A stretch of DNA of 62,327 nucleotides from Verrucomicrobiota bacterium (lineage in GTDB: Bacteria; Verrucomicrobiota; Verrucomicrobiia; Chthoniobacterales; JAFAMB01): the NCBI GenBank assembly GCA_019247695.1, contig JAFBAP010000027.1:1-62327 (forward strand), given 5' to 3'. The first letter of the stretch is position 1, and each line of letters begins with the position of its first letter. Made by a program: the position numbers and the translations under genes. The notes beneath the pieces are model-generated. The model was given only the letters and a program-made list of their open reading frames with translations. It did no database searches and had not been told where the DNA came from. Shown here piece by piece: positions 35,053 through 44,091 of this stretch.

Positions 35053-35131
35053 GACGTGGAGCTCGACGTTACCGATAAGCGGGGAACCGGTTGATTCAAC
35101 CGTTGCCCCCCTGCCGGGACTAAGGTCCAGC

Positions 35132-35188
35132 GGACCGTTGGGCCTAAGACAAAAATTTTCACCTCGATGCTCATCGAAATGGTATGAG
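35132..35188. repeat. Dispersed repeat: GC-rich head with B-type tail
   Basis: The head CCGTTGGGCCTAAGAC (35135-35150) is followed by AAAAATTTTCACCTCGATGC and a tail ending GAAATGGTATGAGG. It is the only copy here in which the shared head is directly joined to the B tail. It spans the end of the chrA gene and encodes its last codons (LLIPFR). Confidence 0.8.
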
Positions 35189-36532
35189 GAGCATCCTGAA
35201 GATCAAGCCTGCAACACCCGCCCCGAGGATCACAGGCACGATATCCCACTTCCAGCGGACCATTCCGGTGAACGCCACGGCACTGATGAGGATGGCGCGC
35301 CAGTCCGCCGCGCCGCCATCCGGAAAGATGACGTGCAGGCCGAACCAGACGGCCAGATTGAGGACCACGCCGACCACCGCGGCGGTGACGGCGGATAAGG
35401 TCGTCGTCAATGCTTCGTTGCCGCGCCACTTTTCAATGTAAGGGCCGCCCAGGAAGATCCACAGAAAGCACGGGGTAAACGTGGTCCAGGTCGTGACTAA
35501 AGCGCCCAGGGTGGCTGCCAGCAGGGGTGCCAGCCGGCCCGGATGATTCCAGCCGCCGAGAAAACCCACGAATTGCGTGACCATGATCAAGGGTCCCGGG
35601 GTCGTTTCCGCGAGCCCCAGCCCATCCAGCATCTGACCGGCGGAGAGCCAGCGGTGCGTTTGGACCGCCTGTTGCGCCACATAGGGCAACACGGCGTAAG
35701 CTCCGCCGAATGTGACCAGGGCGGCTTTGCTGAAGAACATCCCTTCCTCGACCAGGGTATGATCCCTGCCCAGCCAAAAAGCCAGCAGGACAACCGGCGC
35801 CGGCCAGAGAACAACCCCGATGACGCAGATCCGAAGCGCCCGCCCCAGGGAGGGTCTGGCGTGATCCGGAACCGCCGAGAGGTCGTCCAATACCGATCCG
35901 GCCCCGGCATTCCCATGGCCGCGGATGACCAGAAACTTGTCGCGCCGCCGCCGGCCGCCCACGAAGCCGGCCACGGCCGCGCTCACGATGATCAACGGGA
36001 AGGGAACGTGAAAGAAAAAGATGGCCGCGAACGCCGCGGCGGCCAGCGTCCACATGACCTCGTTGTTGAGCGCCCGGGTGCCGATACGGAGCACCGCGGC
36101 CGTCACGATGGCGAGTACCGCGGGCTTTAACCCGTAAAAGATCGCGGCGATCCAGCTCAGGTTGCCAAAGGCGACATAGACGTAGCTGAGGGTCCAGAGG
36201 ATGAAGATGGAGGGAAGGATGAAAAAAGCCCCGGCCGCGATCCCACCCCACGTCTTGTGCAGAAGCCAGCCGATGTAGGTCGCCAGCTGCTGCGCCTCCG
36301 GACCGGGCAGGAGCATGCAGTAATTGAGGGCGTGCAGGAAACGCGCCTCGCTGATCCACTTCCTTTTCTCCACCAGTTCGGCGTGCATGATCGCGATCTG
36401 ACCCGTCGGCCCGCCGAAACTGATAAAGCCAAGCTTCAGCCAGAAGCGGAAGGCCTCACCGAACGTGGGGTGCCGTAACTCCTGGAGAGGAACACCACCG
36501 GCGTTTCCGGCGGGGGTACGTAAGGGTTTCAT
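35171..36532 (-). CDS. chrA: Chromate transporter, long ChrA type
   Basis: Inner-membrane CHR-family transporter of 453 residues, of the bidomain kind. The N-terminal half has FWLKLGFISFGGPTGQIAIMH, YCMLLPGPEAQQLATYIGWL and a series of membrane spans; the C-terminal half repeats the pattern (FSKAALVTFGGAYAVLPYV, GLGLAETTPGPLIMVTQFVGF). These proteins export chromate and may also move sulfate-like anions. Two homologous halves with opposite topology are visible. No chrB regulator is near; it is divergent from a CDF metal exporter with 250 bases between starts. The last codons are read from a dispersed repeat. Confidence 0.93.
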   Translation of the reverse strand: MKPLRTPAGNAGGVPLQELRHPTFGEAFRFWLKLGFISFGGPTGQIAIMHAELVEKRKWISEARFLHALNYCMLLPGPEAQQLATYIGWLLHKTWGGIAAGAFFILPSIFILWTLSYVYVAFGNLSWIAAIFYGLKPAVLAIVTAAVLRIGTRALNNEVMWTLAAAAFAAIFFFHVPFPLIIVSAAVAGFVGGRRRRDKFLVIRGHGNAGAGSVLDDLSAVPDHARPSLGRALRICVIGVVLWPAPVVLLAFWLGRDHTLVEEGMFFSKAALVTFGGAYAVLPYVAQQAVQTHRWLSAGQMLDGLGLAETTPGPLIMVTQFVGFLGGWNHPGRLAPLLAATLGALVTTWTTFTPCFLWIFLGGPYIEKWRGNEALTTTLSAVTAAVVGVVLNLAVWFGLHVIFPDGGAADWRAILISAVAFTGMVRWKWDIVPVILGAGVAGLIFRMLLIPFR

Positions 36533-36783
36533 GGGCGTTGGAATTCTGCGTACAAACCGTCAAAGCATTCGAAGCCTTTGGAGAGGATGCCGGCCTCCGT
36601 CAAACCCTGCTTCGCCCCCGGCCATTTGCAATTCGGATGGGCATGCGGATGATGCCGGCCGGCCTGGCCGTGATGCGTCCGCACTTGCACAACAGGAGTA
36701 AGGGAGGCACCCTGCTCGCTTGATTAGGCGCATTCCGGCTGCCACGACCCTGCAAGGATCTGAAAGCCAATGACCTCACCCTG

Positions 36784-37689
36784 ATGCACACCCATAACCA
36801 CGCTCACGCCCACCCGCCCAAGGATTTCGGTTACGCTTTCGCGATCGGTGCCGGGCTGAATCTCGTCTACATCCTGGTGGAGGTCATTCTCGGGCTGGCT
36901 GCCCATTCGCTCTCGCTCGTGGCTGATGCAGGCCACAACCTGAGCGATGCGCTCGGGCTCCTGGTGGCCTGGGGCGCGGCGGCGCTTTCAGCCCAGAAGC
37001 CCACCGCCCGGCACACCTACGGTTACCGGCGGTCCTCGATCCTGGCTGCGCTGTTCAACGCCCTCTTTCTCCTGGTGGCCCTGGGCGCGGTGGCCTGGGA
37101 AGCCGTGCACCGACTTTGGGCGCCGCGTGCGGTAAACGGTCCCACCGTCATTGCAGTTGCGGCGGCGGGGATCGTCGTCAACGGCGTAACGGCCTGGCTC
37201 TTCCGCGCCGGCCGGGAACACGACCTTAACGTGCGAGGCGCTTTCCTGCACATGGCGGGCGACGCGGCGGTTTCGGCCGGCGTGGTCGTGACCGGCGTTG
37301 TCATCGCCTGGACCGGATGGACCTGGCTCGATCCGGCGGTGAGCCTGGTCATTACCGCCCTCATCCTCATCGGTACCTGGGGCCTGCTGCGCGATGCGGT
37401 CCACCTGTCGATGGACGCCGTGCCTCCCGGGATTGACCCGGCCAAGGTGCAAGCCCTCCTAAGCCGGCTACCCGGGGTGCAAGAAGTCCATGACCTGCAC
37501 GTCTGGCCGATGAGCACGACCGAAACGGCCCTGACCGCGCACCTGGTCGTGCCCGATTACCAGGGCCAGGAAGACCTCCTGCGGGCGGCAGCCCAAGGGC
37601 TGCATGCAGCGTTTGAGATCCGGCACGTCACCTTGCAAGTCGAGCGCGGCGAAGAGCGCTGCCCCTTGGCCGAGGAGGGCACCGTTTAG
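36784..37689 (+). CDS. Cation diffusion facilitator metal exporter (CzcD/ZitB-like)
   Basis: Inner-membrane exporter of zinc, cobalt or related cations, 301 residues. The N-terminus is His-rich (HTHNHAHAH), followed by six membrane segments. The metal site motifs are DAGHNLSD in segment 2 and HMAGDAAVS in segment 5, with a cytoplasmic domain (VQEVHDLHVWPMS) at the C-terminus. It is divergent from chrA. The 250 bases between them contain no gene; I see no riboswitch or obvious operator there. Confidence 0.93.
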   Translation: MHTHNHAHAHPPKDFGYAFAIGAGLNLVYILVEVILGLAAHSLSLVADAGHNLSDALGLLVAWGAAALSAQKPTARHTYGYRRSSILAALFNALFLLVALGAVAWEAVHRLWAPRAVNGPTVIAVAAAGIVVNGVTAWLFRAGREHDLNVRGAFLHMAGDAAVSAGVVVTGVVIAWTGWTWLDPAVSLVITALILIGTWGLLRDAVHLSMDAVPPGIDPAKVQALLSRLPGVQEVHDLHVWPMSTTETALTAHLVVPDYQGQEDLLRAAAQGLHAAFEIRHVTLQVERGEERCPLAEEGTV

Positions 37690-38125
37690 CAAAAACCCTG
37701 GTTTGTGCCGGCACTGGAGTCCTGATGCACGCCATAACAGTTCTAAAACGCTTGGCCTGACTAGAAACGTGTATGTGGTCCTGGGTGGCGCACCCTGGTC
37801 TGGCCCGTAGAATGCGCGACTTTGATCGTCCTTGTCGTTGACGCTCATGTACGGCGGGCTCCTGGTCGAGAACCCCGGGGGCCCGTTCGTTTATTTTGAT
37901 TGCCGGAGGTTCGAACTGGCCACCCCGGCACGCACCTTATCCCGGTTAGATAGTTATATCGGTAGAATTCCGACCGGGTTCCGGCCCCGGAGCGGGAGAA
38001 CTTAGCCCAGGGCAAACTGCACTGCCATTTATTAAGGGCCGGTGGATGGGGGGTGCTTTTGTCCCGACGGCTGATGCCTTCCCACAGCGCCGGTTGTGTT
38101 GGCAGCGCGTTTCCCGGGTCCGCGG
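37690..38125. other. Non-coding region with dispersed-repeat fragments
   Basis: No gene supported. Positions about 37940-37980 hold an inverted partial A-type tail (TTAGATAGTTATATCGGTAG), about 38003-38018 a TTAGCCCAGGGC fragment, and about 38024-38080 the CATTTATTAAGGGCCGGTGG module. The segment near 37910 (GGTTCGAACTGGCC) resembles a tRNA T-arm, but no tRNA fold forms around it. Confidence 0.6.
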
Positions 38126-38452
38126 TCAACCCAGGCCTGGATTCATGCTATCCCGCATACCCTTATCCGCCTCCTGGGCGTGTTCAGCGCACGGCGTGCA
38201 TAAGCCGATTTCCATATCCGTGTCGTAAAAAGGAGTGTCAACCAGCGCCAGCTTCGGTTTCTCTACCCCCTTTTGCGAATCACTGAATGCTTTGCACAAG
38301 CCGCATTCGGCCAAACAATCCTTCTTCCTTTTCTCAATTCCCATAGTTAAGAGCTCCCCTCGGCCTCCATTGACTCGTAGATCATCCAGCGCGGCAATTC
38401 CATTCCGGACGGCGAATCTATGGTTAACCTCGTCTTCTATCGCACTGCGCAT
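38126..38452 (-). CDS. Hypothetical small Cys-containing protein
   Basis: A 108-residue frame with two cysteine pairs, CLAECGLC and GLCTPCAEHAQ, about 35 residues apart, which could bind zinc. Composition is ordinary, and local GC is lower than in the neighbours. No convincing ribosome binding site; the start at 38452 is the first ATG. It lies in a repeat-rich region and antisense frames exist, so I rate it as possible only. Confidence 0.35.
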   Translation of the reverse strand: MRSAIEDEVNHRFAVRNGIAALDDLRVNGGRGELLTMGIEKRKKDCLAECGLCKAFSDSQKGVEKPKLALVDTPFYDTDMEIGLCTPCAEHAQEADKGMRDSMNPGLG

Positions 38453-38769
38453 GAAGTGTGGCAATTATCCAAGACGCCGGATTTTGCCGGGGCTGAGGCA
38501 TACTTTGGCGTTGGGCGACAAGCGCTTTGCGCGAAGGCCGGTTAGCTTTGTTAACCGGGTTCCAACCTTCCTGTTATTCGCTACCTGGCTCGGGTTGAAG
38601 CCGGCGCGGTGATGACCCGTCCTCCGTTTACCGGTACCGTGAAGGTAGATGCCGGTGCTCCGGAAACAGCTCTTTGATTCCCTTGCTCCCAACTATGCGT
38701 GCAAGAGCTCCTTACCTGGCCAGCGGGCAAACTCATCCTCCCGGAGGGGCGGGCTTTGCCCGCGGCGCC
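38453..38769. other. Non-coding region
   Basis: About 320 bases with no gene I can support. I see no conserved repeat module apart from short GC-rich stretches next to the stop of the following LacI gene. Confidence 0.5.
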
Positions 38770-39780
38770 TTACGAAGGCGCGGGCCCTGTGGACTCGCGT
38801 GCCATCACTTTTGTCTCCAGCAGAATGCGGCGGGCGGGTCCCTGGGGGCCACCGCGGATGCGCTCCAAAAGGTAGGTGGCTGCCACCGCGCCAAGCTTTC
38901 CAATCGGCTGGCCGACCGAGGTCAGCGCCGGTTGCACGTAGCGGCCCAGGTTCGCCCCATCAAAGCCGATGATCGACAGGGCGCCCGGGACCGAAATTTC
39001 CCGCTGGTAAGCGTAGTGCAACACCCCGATTGCCAGAATGTCGGCCAGGGCAATGATCGCCGTCAGCTCAGAGTCTCGATGCAACAGCCGTTCGGTTGCC
39101 GCGCATCCCCCTTCCAAGCTTAGACCCGCGGCCTCAGCGACCCAGTGCAGACGCGGTTCGATCCGCGCCTCCCGTAACGCCCGACGATAGCCGGCCAAAG
39201 GCGCGACAAATGCGCCGGCGCCGGGAGTGCGGGTGATGCAGCCGATCTGCCGGTGACCGAGCTCCAGGAGGTGTTGAGCGGCCTCGTATCCCGCCCGCTC
39301 CTGGTCTACCGCCACGACGTCGGCCCCAAGGTTCGACACAAACCGGTCGACAAACACCACGGGCATCAAAGCGTTGCGCAGCTGCTGCTCGAGGGCGTCC
39401 AAGTCCCCGACTGCGGAGATCAGCACGCCGTCCACACGTTTTTCCAACAGGTTGCGGATGTGGGCTGCCTGCCGGCCCGAATCCTCATAGGAATGGCACA
39501 AGACGAGTGCGATCTGGTTTTGGAAACAGACCTCCTCGGTCGTGCGGACCAGCTCAGCAAAAAAGGGGCAAGCCGTATCGACGACAACCATGCCGATGGT
39601 TCCCGTCATGCGGCGCCGGAGCGCTCGAGCCACGCCACTGGGCACGTAGTTGAGGGCTTTGGCGGCGTCGCGGACGGATTGGCGGGTTTTGGCGCTGACG
39701 GGCCGGCTGTTGTTCAAGACGTGAGATACGGTAGTGTAAGAAACCCCGGCTACCCTGGCGACGTCTTTAATGGTAGGCAT
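38770..39780 (-). CDS. LacI/PurR-family transcriptional regulator, paralog 2
   Basis: A 336-residue regulator, same length as the one at 30614-31624 and highly similar throughout: TIKDVARVAGVSYTTVSHVL, NYVPSGVARALRRR, GTIGMVVVDTACPFFAELV, GALSIIGFDGANLGRYVQPA. The DNA-reading helix is the same in both, so they probably bind the same or similar operators, while effector-domain differences (for example around CITRTPGAGAFVAPL) may give different ligands. No target gene adjoins it. Both appear to be orphan copies of a duplicated regulator. Confidence 0.92.
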   Translation of the reverse strand: MPTIKDVARVAGVSYTTVSHVLNNSRPVSAKTRQSVRDAAKALNYVPSGVARALRRRMTGTIGMVVVDTACPFFAELVRTTEEVCFQNQIALVLCHSYEDSGRQAAHIRNLLEKRVDGVLISAVGDLDALEQQLRNALMPVVFVDRFVSNLGADVVAVDQERAGYEAAQHLLELGHRQIGCITRTPGAGAFVAPLAGYRRALREARIEPRLHWVAEAAGLSLEGGCAATERLLHRDSELTAIIALADILAIGVLHYAYQREISVPGALSIIGFDGANLGRYVQPALTSVGQPIGKLGAVAATYLLERIRGGPQGPARRILLETKVMARESTGPAPS

Positions 39781-40435
39781 GGGTCGTTTCTAACCGCGCC
39801 GCCTTGTACTCACCGGTGCGTTCGCTCAAGCTCGGGGTTGCGTTTCGTCTTGTTACCGCACCGGACCGGCAGGCGTTGCCGGATCGGTCTTCCCGATGAC
39901 CGGATTCCCAGGGATCCGCCTGGGCCGAAGAACAGCGCCTGCGCGAACGCGCGGGCAGCGAGGGACAGGCGTAGGAGGCAGAAGAAGCGGCGACCATAAC
40001 GGCTTACAAAGCCGTCAGCCGAGCCAAGTTTCGGAATTTCTCCAACCCGGTTTCGCTTTTCTTCCCGTTATACCGACTCGAAACGGTTAGCCCGCCAAAA
40101 ATATGTTTTCAGTTCCGGCTGGTACCCTGCGGTTGGCCTCATAACATAGAGAGCGGCCTTCCGACAGTCCCGGGCCTGGCGGGTGTCAGGTCTCGGGCGG
40201 CAGGTGTCCGGCGCTTAACCGCACGCGGTTATTCGAGCGGGTCATCCGCCCGGAAGGGTTAAGGCGATCGCGGGCTTCTGGACGCGCCCCCCAGGAGCCC
40301 GCCCGTTTTTGACCTGAGCGTTTCCCGCCTCTTCCTGGGGCAGGCCGCCATCAACCGGCATCTCCTCGGAGCTGAAAGCGGTCCCGTCCGTGCCCTCCGG
40401 GTAAGATTCAGCCTTGCATTTTCCGTGAGTTTTTT
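39781..40435. other. Intergenic region of about 655 bases, no gene seen
   Basis: Lies between divergent lacI paralog 2 and the GlsB/YeaQ-type gene, so promoters for both should be here. I find no long frame with protein-like composition and none of the dispersed repeat modules. Short AT-rich stretches occur (for example AAAAATATG near 40097), but no promoter can be assigned with confidence. Confidence 0.5.
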
Positions 40436-40714
40436 ATGGTGCTTGGGATGATCAGCCTTTTAGGAACCCTCATTATCGGCTTGATTGTCGGGGCGTTGGC
40501 CAAACTCATTGTCCCGGGCCGGGAACCAGGCGGTTGCCTGGTCACCGCCCTGATTGGTATAGCCGGTTCTTTTATCGCCTTCTACATCGGCAGGGCTCTG
40601 GGTTGGACCTACGGAGACCCCAACAGCTTGCGGCCGGTCGGATTCATTCCATCGCTGATCGGGGCGATCATTCTTCTGGTGATTTATCATGCCATCCGCG
40701 GACGCAGGAGTTGA
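40436..40714 (+). CDS. GlsB/YeaQ/YmgE-family stress membrane protein (transglycosylase-associated)
   Basis: A 92-residue inner-membrane protein with three hydrophobic segments and the family pattern LIIGLIVGALAKLIVPGREP, GCLVTALIGIAGSFIAFYIG and a final FIPSLIGAIILLVIYHAI. These small proteins are induced by envelope and general stress; their function is unknown. It stands alone, followed by a long repeat island, and another small stress-type membrane protein (41737-41880) lies 1 kb downstream on the same strand. Confidence 0.9.
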   Translation: MVLGMISLLGTLIIGLIVGALAKLIVPGREPGGCLVTALIGIAGSFIAFYIGRALGWTYGDPNSLRPVGFIPSLIGAIILLVIYHAIRGRRS

Positions 40715-40866
40715 TGCGGATCAAACGTAAACGCGTGACTAACCACAGGGTCGACAGCGGCCCTGGGGGTGCGGTTCCTTGCGAGCTGCTCAAGCCCGGG
40801 GCATGCGTTCGGCCGGAGCGTCTGGCTAACCCCATCTGGGCGCGGCGGCCGTGTTTGTGGCGGACT

Positions 40867-41492
40867 GATACCATTTCGACGGCCATGGAGGTAAAATTTT
40901 GCCTTCCTTCCCGGGTACCCTGCCAGCGTTACACCTATTGGACCGTATACACCGGCTAAGCCAAACGGGCCGGTAGACGGTTTGATGGCCTGAAGGGCCA
41001 AAGGAACATAGCCCAGGGTTTACCCCGCATCCATTTAGTTAAGGGCCGCTGGATGGGGGCGCTTTGGTCCCGAAGGGACGGCTGAGGTTAGCCAAGGACT
41101 TCGGTCCCTGTGAAGGCGTTCCCCCCGGGGTTGCGTCCCCTCGGGACGCCTGAAGGCGGGCGCCGGGCCACAGGCGGGCGCCAAAGGTTGGGCGCCGTTC
41201 GGGTGTTCGTCGCCGAGGGTCGGGCCGGGTTTGGCCGGCCGCTTGGGAGCCGGCACCCTGCGGGGCAGCGTTTCAGGCGTCCCTACAGGACGCGATCGCT
41301 CTTAAATGCCCCGTCCAGGGACTGAAGTCCCTGGCTAACCTCAGCCGTCCCTTCGGGACCAAAGCGCCCCCATCCAGCGGCCCTTAACTAAATGGATGCG
41401 GGGTAAACCCTGGGCTATGTTCCAGCGCCCCTTCGGGGCTGAAATCCGGTCGAGATGTTACCGGGATAATCGTCTAAATGGTATGAGGGGAT
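40867..41492. repeat. Composite hairpin-repeat island with 99-bp inverted repeat
   Basis: Starts with an inverted B-type tail (40867-40904) and a C-type tail (about 40928-40970). Arms 41003-41101 and 41325-41423 are inverted copies with one mismatch over 99 bp, each containing the CAGGGTTTACC, TTAGTTAAGGGCCGC and GGTCCCGAAGGGACGG modules. The 223-bp interior holds the CGTTCGGGTGTTCGTCGCCG block shared with 41907-42000. A partial A tail ends at 41490. No gene supported. Confidence 0.85.
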
Positions 41493-41736
41493 GAATACTT
41501 CTCAAGAAGGGGCCGTTCGAAGCCGACGAACCCGGCAAGAGGTTCGGTTCAGCAATTGGTGAGCGCCTTCCCCGCCAGTGGGTTTACCCGCCCGGGGCTT
41601 CTGCCGGCAGCCCTGCTCAGGGCGCACTCTTCCACTTTCGAACATCGGGCGCACCCCTGAACGTGCTCCCCGGGTCGGAATGACGCTCAAGTCTTGCCTT
41701 CCCCAGGGCCAGGCGCTTGCGGTAGGATGATGGGCA

Positions 41737-41880
41737 ATGCTTTGGACAATCATTGTTGTGTTGGTAGTGCTGTGGGCGCTGGGGTTGATCGGTCACGTGG
41801 GCGGCGCCCTGATTCACCTCTTGTTAGTCATCGCGGTGATCGTGCTGGTGGTGCGGCTGGTTCAAGGCCGCGCGCCTTGA
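41737..41880 (+). CDS. Lmo0937-like small membrane protein, 47 residues
   Basis: A very short gene. The product is almost entirely hydrophobic, with two membrane segments (LWTIIVVLVVLWALGLIG and ALIHLLLVIAVIVLVVRLV) joined by HVGG and ending with QGRAP. This matches the Lmo0937 family of about 45-50 residue proteins of unknown role, often stress-linked. AGGA lies about ten bases upstream of the ATG. It is enclosed by hairpin-repeat islands on both sides. Confidence 0.82.
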   Translation: MLWTIIVVLVVLWALGLIGHVGGALIHLLLVIAVIVLVVRLVQGRAP

Positions 41881-41882
41881 CG

Positions 41883-42490
41883 CAAGCGGGCGTCAACGGT
41901 GGGGAGAGCCGTTCGGGTGTTCGTCGCCGAGGGTCGTGCCGCGTTTGGCCGGCCGTTTGGGAGTCGGCACCCTCCGGGGCAGCGTTTCAGGCGTCCCGAC
42001 GGGACGCGATCGCTCTTAAATGGCCTCACAGGGACTGAAGGCCCTGTGCCTGTGCGGGCGTTCCCCAGGGGTTGAGGTGCCTGCCAGATTTACACCTATC
42101 AGACCGTATAAACGGTCTAGGCCCAACGGGCCGGCAGAACATAGCCCAGGGTTTACCCTGGGAACGCACCCCTCCCCGATCGAGCCCTGAAGGGGCGGAA
42201 GAACCCGCGAGCCACGCCTTCTGCCGCCCCTTCAGGGCTGGATCATGATTTTACGGTTACCCAGGGTAAACCCTGGGCTATGTTCTCTTGGCCCTTCGGG
42301 CCGTAAGACGATCATGGCTGTCCCCGCGCTGCCCTCAAAAAATGCGGGTAAAGCTCAGGGGTAAACCCTGGGCTATGTTCTGCCGGCCCGTTGGGCCTAA
42401 AACCGATTCAACCAAGTGCGGAGCATCCTCCGGCGGCGACACCCCCCTCCAGCCGGCATTCTACCGAGATAGCTGCCTGAATGGTATAGG
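41883..42490. repeat. Composite hairpin-repeat island
   Basis: Begins 3 bases after the small membrane protein gene with a 40-bp block matching the reverse complement of bases 1-40, then a direct copy of 41190-41330. Then an inverted C-type tail with head (about 42083-42133), three copies of the TTTACCCTGGG palindrome, CCCCTTCAGGGCTG palindromes, and a full A-type repeat (42385-42489) with head GGCCCGTTGGGCCTAAAAC and tail ending TGAATGGTATAG. Bases 42491-42619 hold nothing else. Confidence 0.85.
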
Positions 42491-42619
42491 ATCAGCCGTC
42501 CCTGCGGGACGAAGGCCACGCCCGGCCGTCTCACTCGTGCAACGAGCAGCTCCACCAACTTCAAAACCGGTGTAAATGGCACTACCGGTCACAACCCCAC
42601 CGTCGGTGAAAATTCCGGG

Positions 42620-43504
42620 TTACGGGGTGCGCGGGGCGTAAACGCGGACGTAATCGACCAGGAGCCTGGAAGGGCTGGGCGTTTTATCGATCGGCCAGCC
42701 ACCGCCCAAGGCCAAATCGACCATGACGTACAAGGGGAGCTTCGCCTCCGGGAAGACCGGCGTGTTCCAGACCTCGTTCGCGTCGATGTAGAAATGAATA
42801 CGGGCATCGTCGATCAGGCAGGAAAAGACGTGCCAGTCGGCGCTTAAATCAGCCGTTTTGGTTGAATGGCCCTCGCCCAATCCGTGGGCGGTGTTCCAAA
42901 GATGGACGTTCTGGTGGGCGACGGTCATGTCCACCCCGTAGGCTTCCAGGATGTCGATCTCGGCGGAGGGACCTTTTTTGATCCCGCCCACGCTGCTCAA
43001 CCAAAACGCCGGCCACACGCCCGGACCGCTGGGGCATTTCATCCGGCATTCCCAGTAACCCATGGCCTGTGAGAATCCCCGGCCTTCGGTGTCGACGCTG
43101 GAAAGGAGGCCGCTGCGCCAGTGGTTTTGCCGGGAGGGATCCTGCCAGGCGGTAATCGTCAGGATTCCGCCCGCGACCGAGAAAGGGCTCAGCAACTTGC
43201 CGTCCGGTCCCTTGCCGTCCGCCGGCCCGCTGAACCACGCATCGCCGAAATCGCCCGAGTAGGGGGTATGACAGATCCAGCGGGTGATGCCGCGTCCGTC
43301 CCAGCCGGTTCCGCCCGCGATGCTCAAAGGTTTGTCAAACTCTTCGTTGAAAGTAAGCCGGTAGTCGTCCAGCCCCGCGACCACCGGACGCGGGCCGGCC
43401 GGTGTAGCGCCGGCGCCGGAGGAAGGAACCGGGTCAGCCAGGACGGCCAACGCAACCGGACCGGCCAGGAGGAGAGTCAGGAGCATGGATCTTAGCGACT
43501 TCAT
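42620..43504 (-). CDS. Secreted glycoside hydrolase family 16 protein
   Basis: A 294-residue secreted beta-glucanase-type enzyme. The signal peptide spans about residues 1-23 (LTLLLAGPVALAVLA). The GH16 catalytic motif E-x-D-x-x-E is E182, D184 and E187 in SAEIDILEAYG; the surrounding blocks YWECRMKCPSGPGVWPAFWL and DWHVFSCLIDDARIHFYIDANEVW are typical of the lichenase/laminarinase-like fold. It probably cuts beta-1,3 or mixed-linkage glucans, or possibly a marine-type galactan; the exact substrate needs biochemical data. It stands alone, without a transporter or regulator beside it. Confidence 0.92.
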   Translation of the reverse strand: MKSLRSMLLTLLLAGPVALAVLADPVPSSGAGATPAGPRPVVAGLDDYRLTFNEEFDKPLSIAGGTGWDGRGITRWICHTPYSGDFGDAWFSGPADGKGPDGKLLSPFSVAGGILTITAWQDPSRQNHWRSGLLSSVDTEGRGFSQAMGYWECRMKCPSGPGVWPAFWLSSVGGIKKGPSAEIDILEAYGVDMTVAHQNVHLWNTAHGLGEGHSTKTADLSADWHVFSCLIDDARIHFYIDANEVWNTPVFPEAKLPLYVMVDLALGGGWPIDKTPSPSRLLVDYVRVYAPRTP

Positions 43505-43725
43505 TCGGGCATCTTTAGCGTGCTTTCGTCACCTGCTCGATGCACGGGTCACGAGCCGGGCAGGTGGAACGCAACCGAGGCGACACCAGGATTTTCCCAG
43601 GCGTACGCTGCGGAAACCGCCTCGTTGATGCCCTGACGCCGGCGCGGCACAATGGGTGCCCTTCGAGAATGGCCTCTCCAACCAGCGGTGCCCGCCGGTC
43701 GGGTGGCCGGCGGGCCTTCCTTGAT

Positions 43726-44091
43726 TCAGTTCAGGCCCCACACGTTATCACCTCTGAACCGGTGGGCGGCGCGGGCCGGTTTTTGAAACGGCGGTTCGAG
43801 CGATTCCTTCGCCGGCCGCGATGGTTCCGGGGGCGTTGCCTGCGCGCTTTGGGCCTCCGTGGCGGCCACCTCTTGTCGGGCGTCTTCGATCCCGTTCCGA
43901 AAAGCGGCCACCGCCACCAACAGAACCGTTCCCCCGAGAAGGGGGCTCGCCCAACTCACCTGCACCAACGCCGTCGCCACAGCCACGGCAAGAATGCAAA
44001 GCACCAGCGGTACCAGGGGCGTCGGTTCGCTGCCGCAGCGTTCGCCTTCGCGCTCGGGCCGGGTTGGTTTGTAAAAACAGGAAACAGCCAT
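43726..44091 (-). CDS. Hypothetical membrane protein
   Basis: A 121-residue protein with two adjacent membrane segments (VPLVLCILAVAVATALVQVSW and LLGGTVLLVAVAAF) and a hydrophilic tail rich in Glu, Ala and Pro. I choose the start at 44091 because GGAGG lies just upstream at good spacing. No recognised family. It lies between the GH16 gene and the M24 peptidase on the same strand, with 220 and 150 bases of intergenic space. Confidence 0.7.
   Translation of the reverse strand: MAVSCFYKPTRPEREGERCGSEPTPLVPLVLCILAVAVATALVQVSWASPLLGGTVLLVAVAAFRNGIEDARQEVAATEAQSAQATPPEPSRPAKESLEPPFQKPARAAHRFRGDNVWGLN

Noticed and set aside
36533-36783. Possible metal riboswitch or operator between the chrA and CDF genes
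   Set aside because: No conserved fold or palindromic operator could be identified by eye in these 250 bases.
37900-37930. T-arm-like sequence GGTTCGAACTGGCC suggesting a tRNA
   Set aside because: No acceptor, D or anticodon stems can be formed around it and no CCA-adjacent pairing exists; it lies in a repeat-rich gap.
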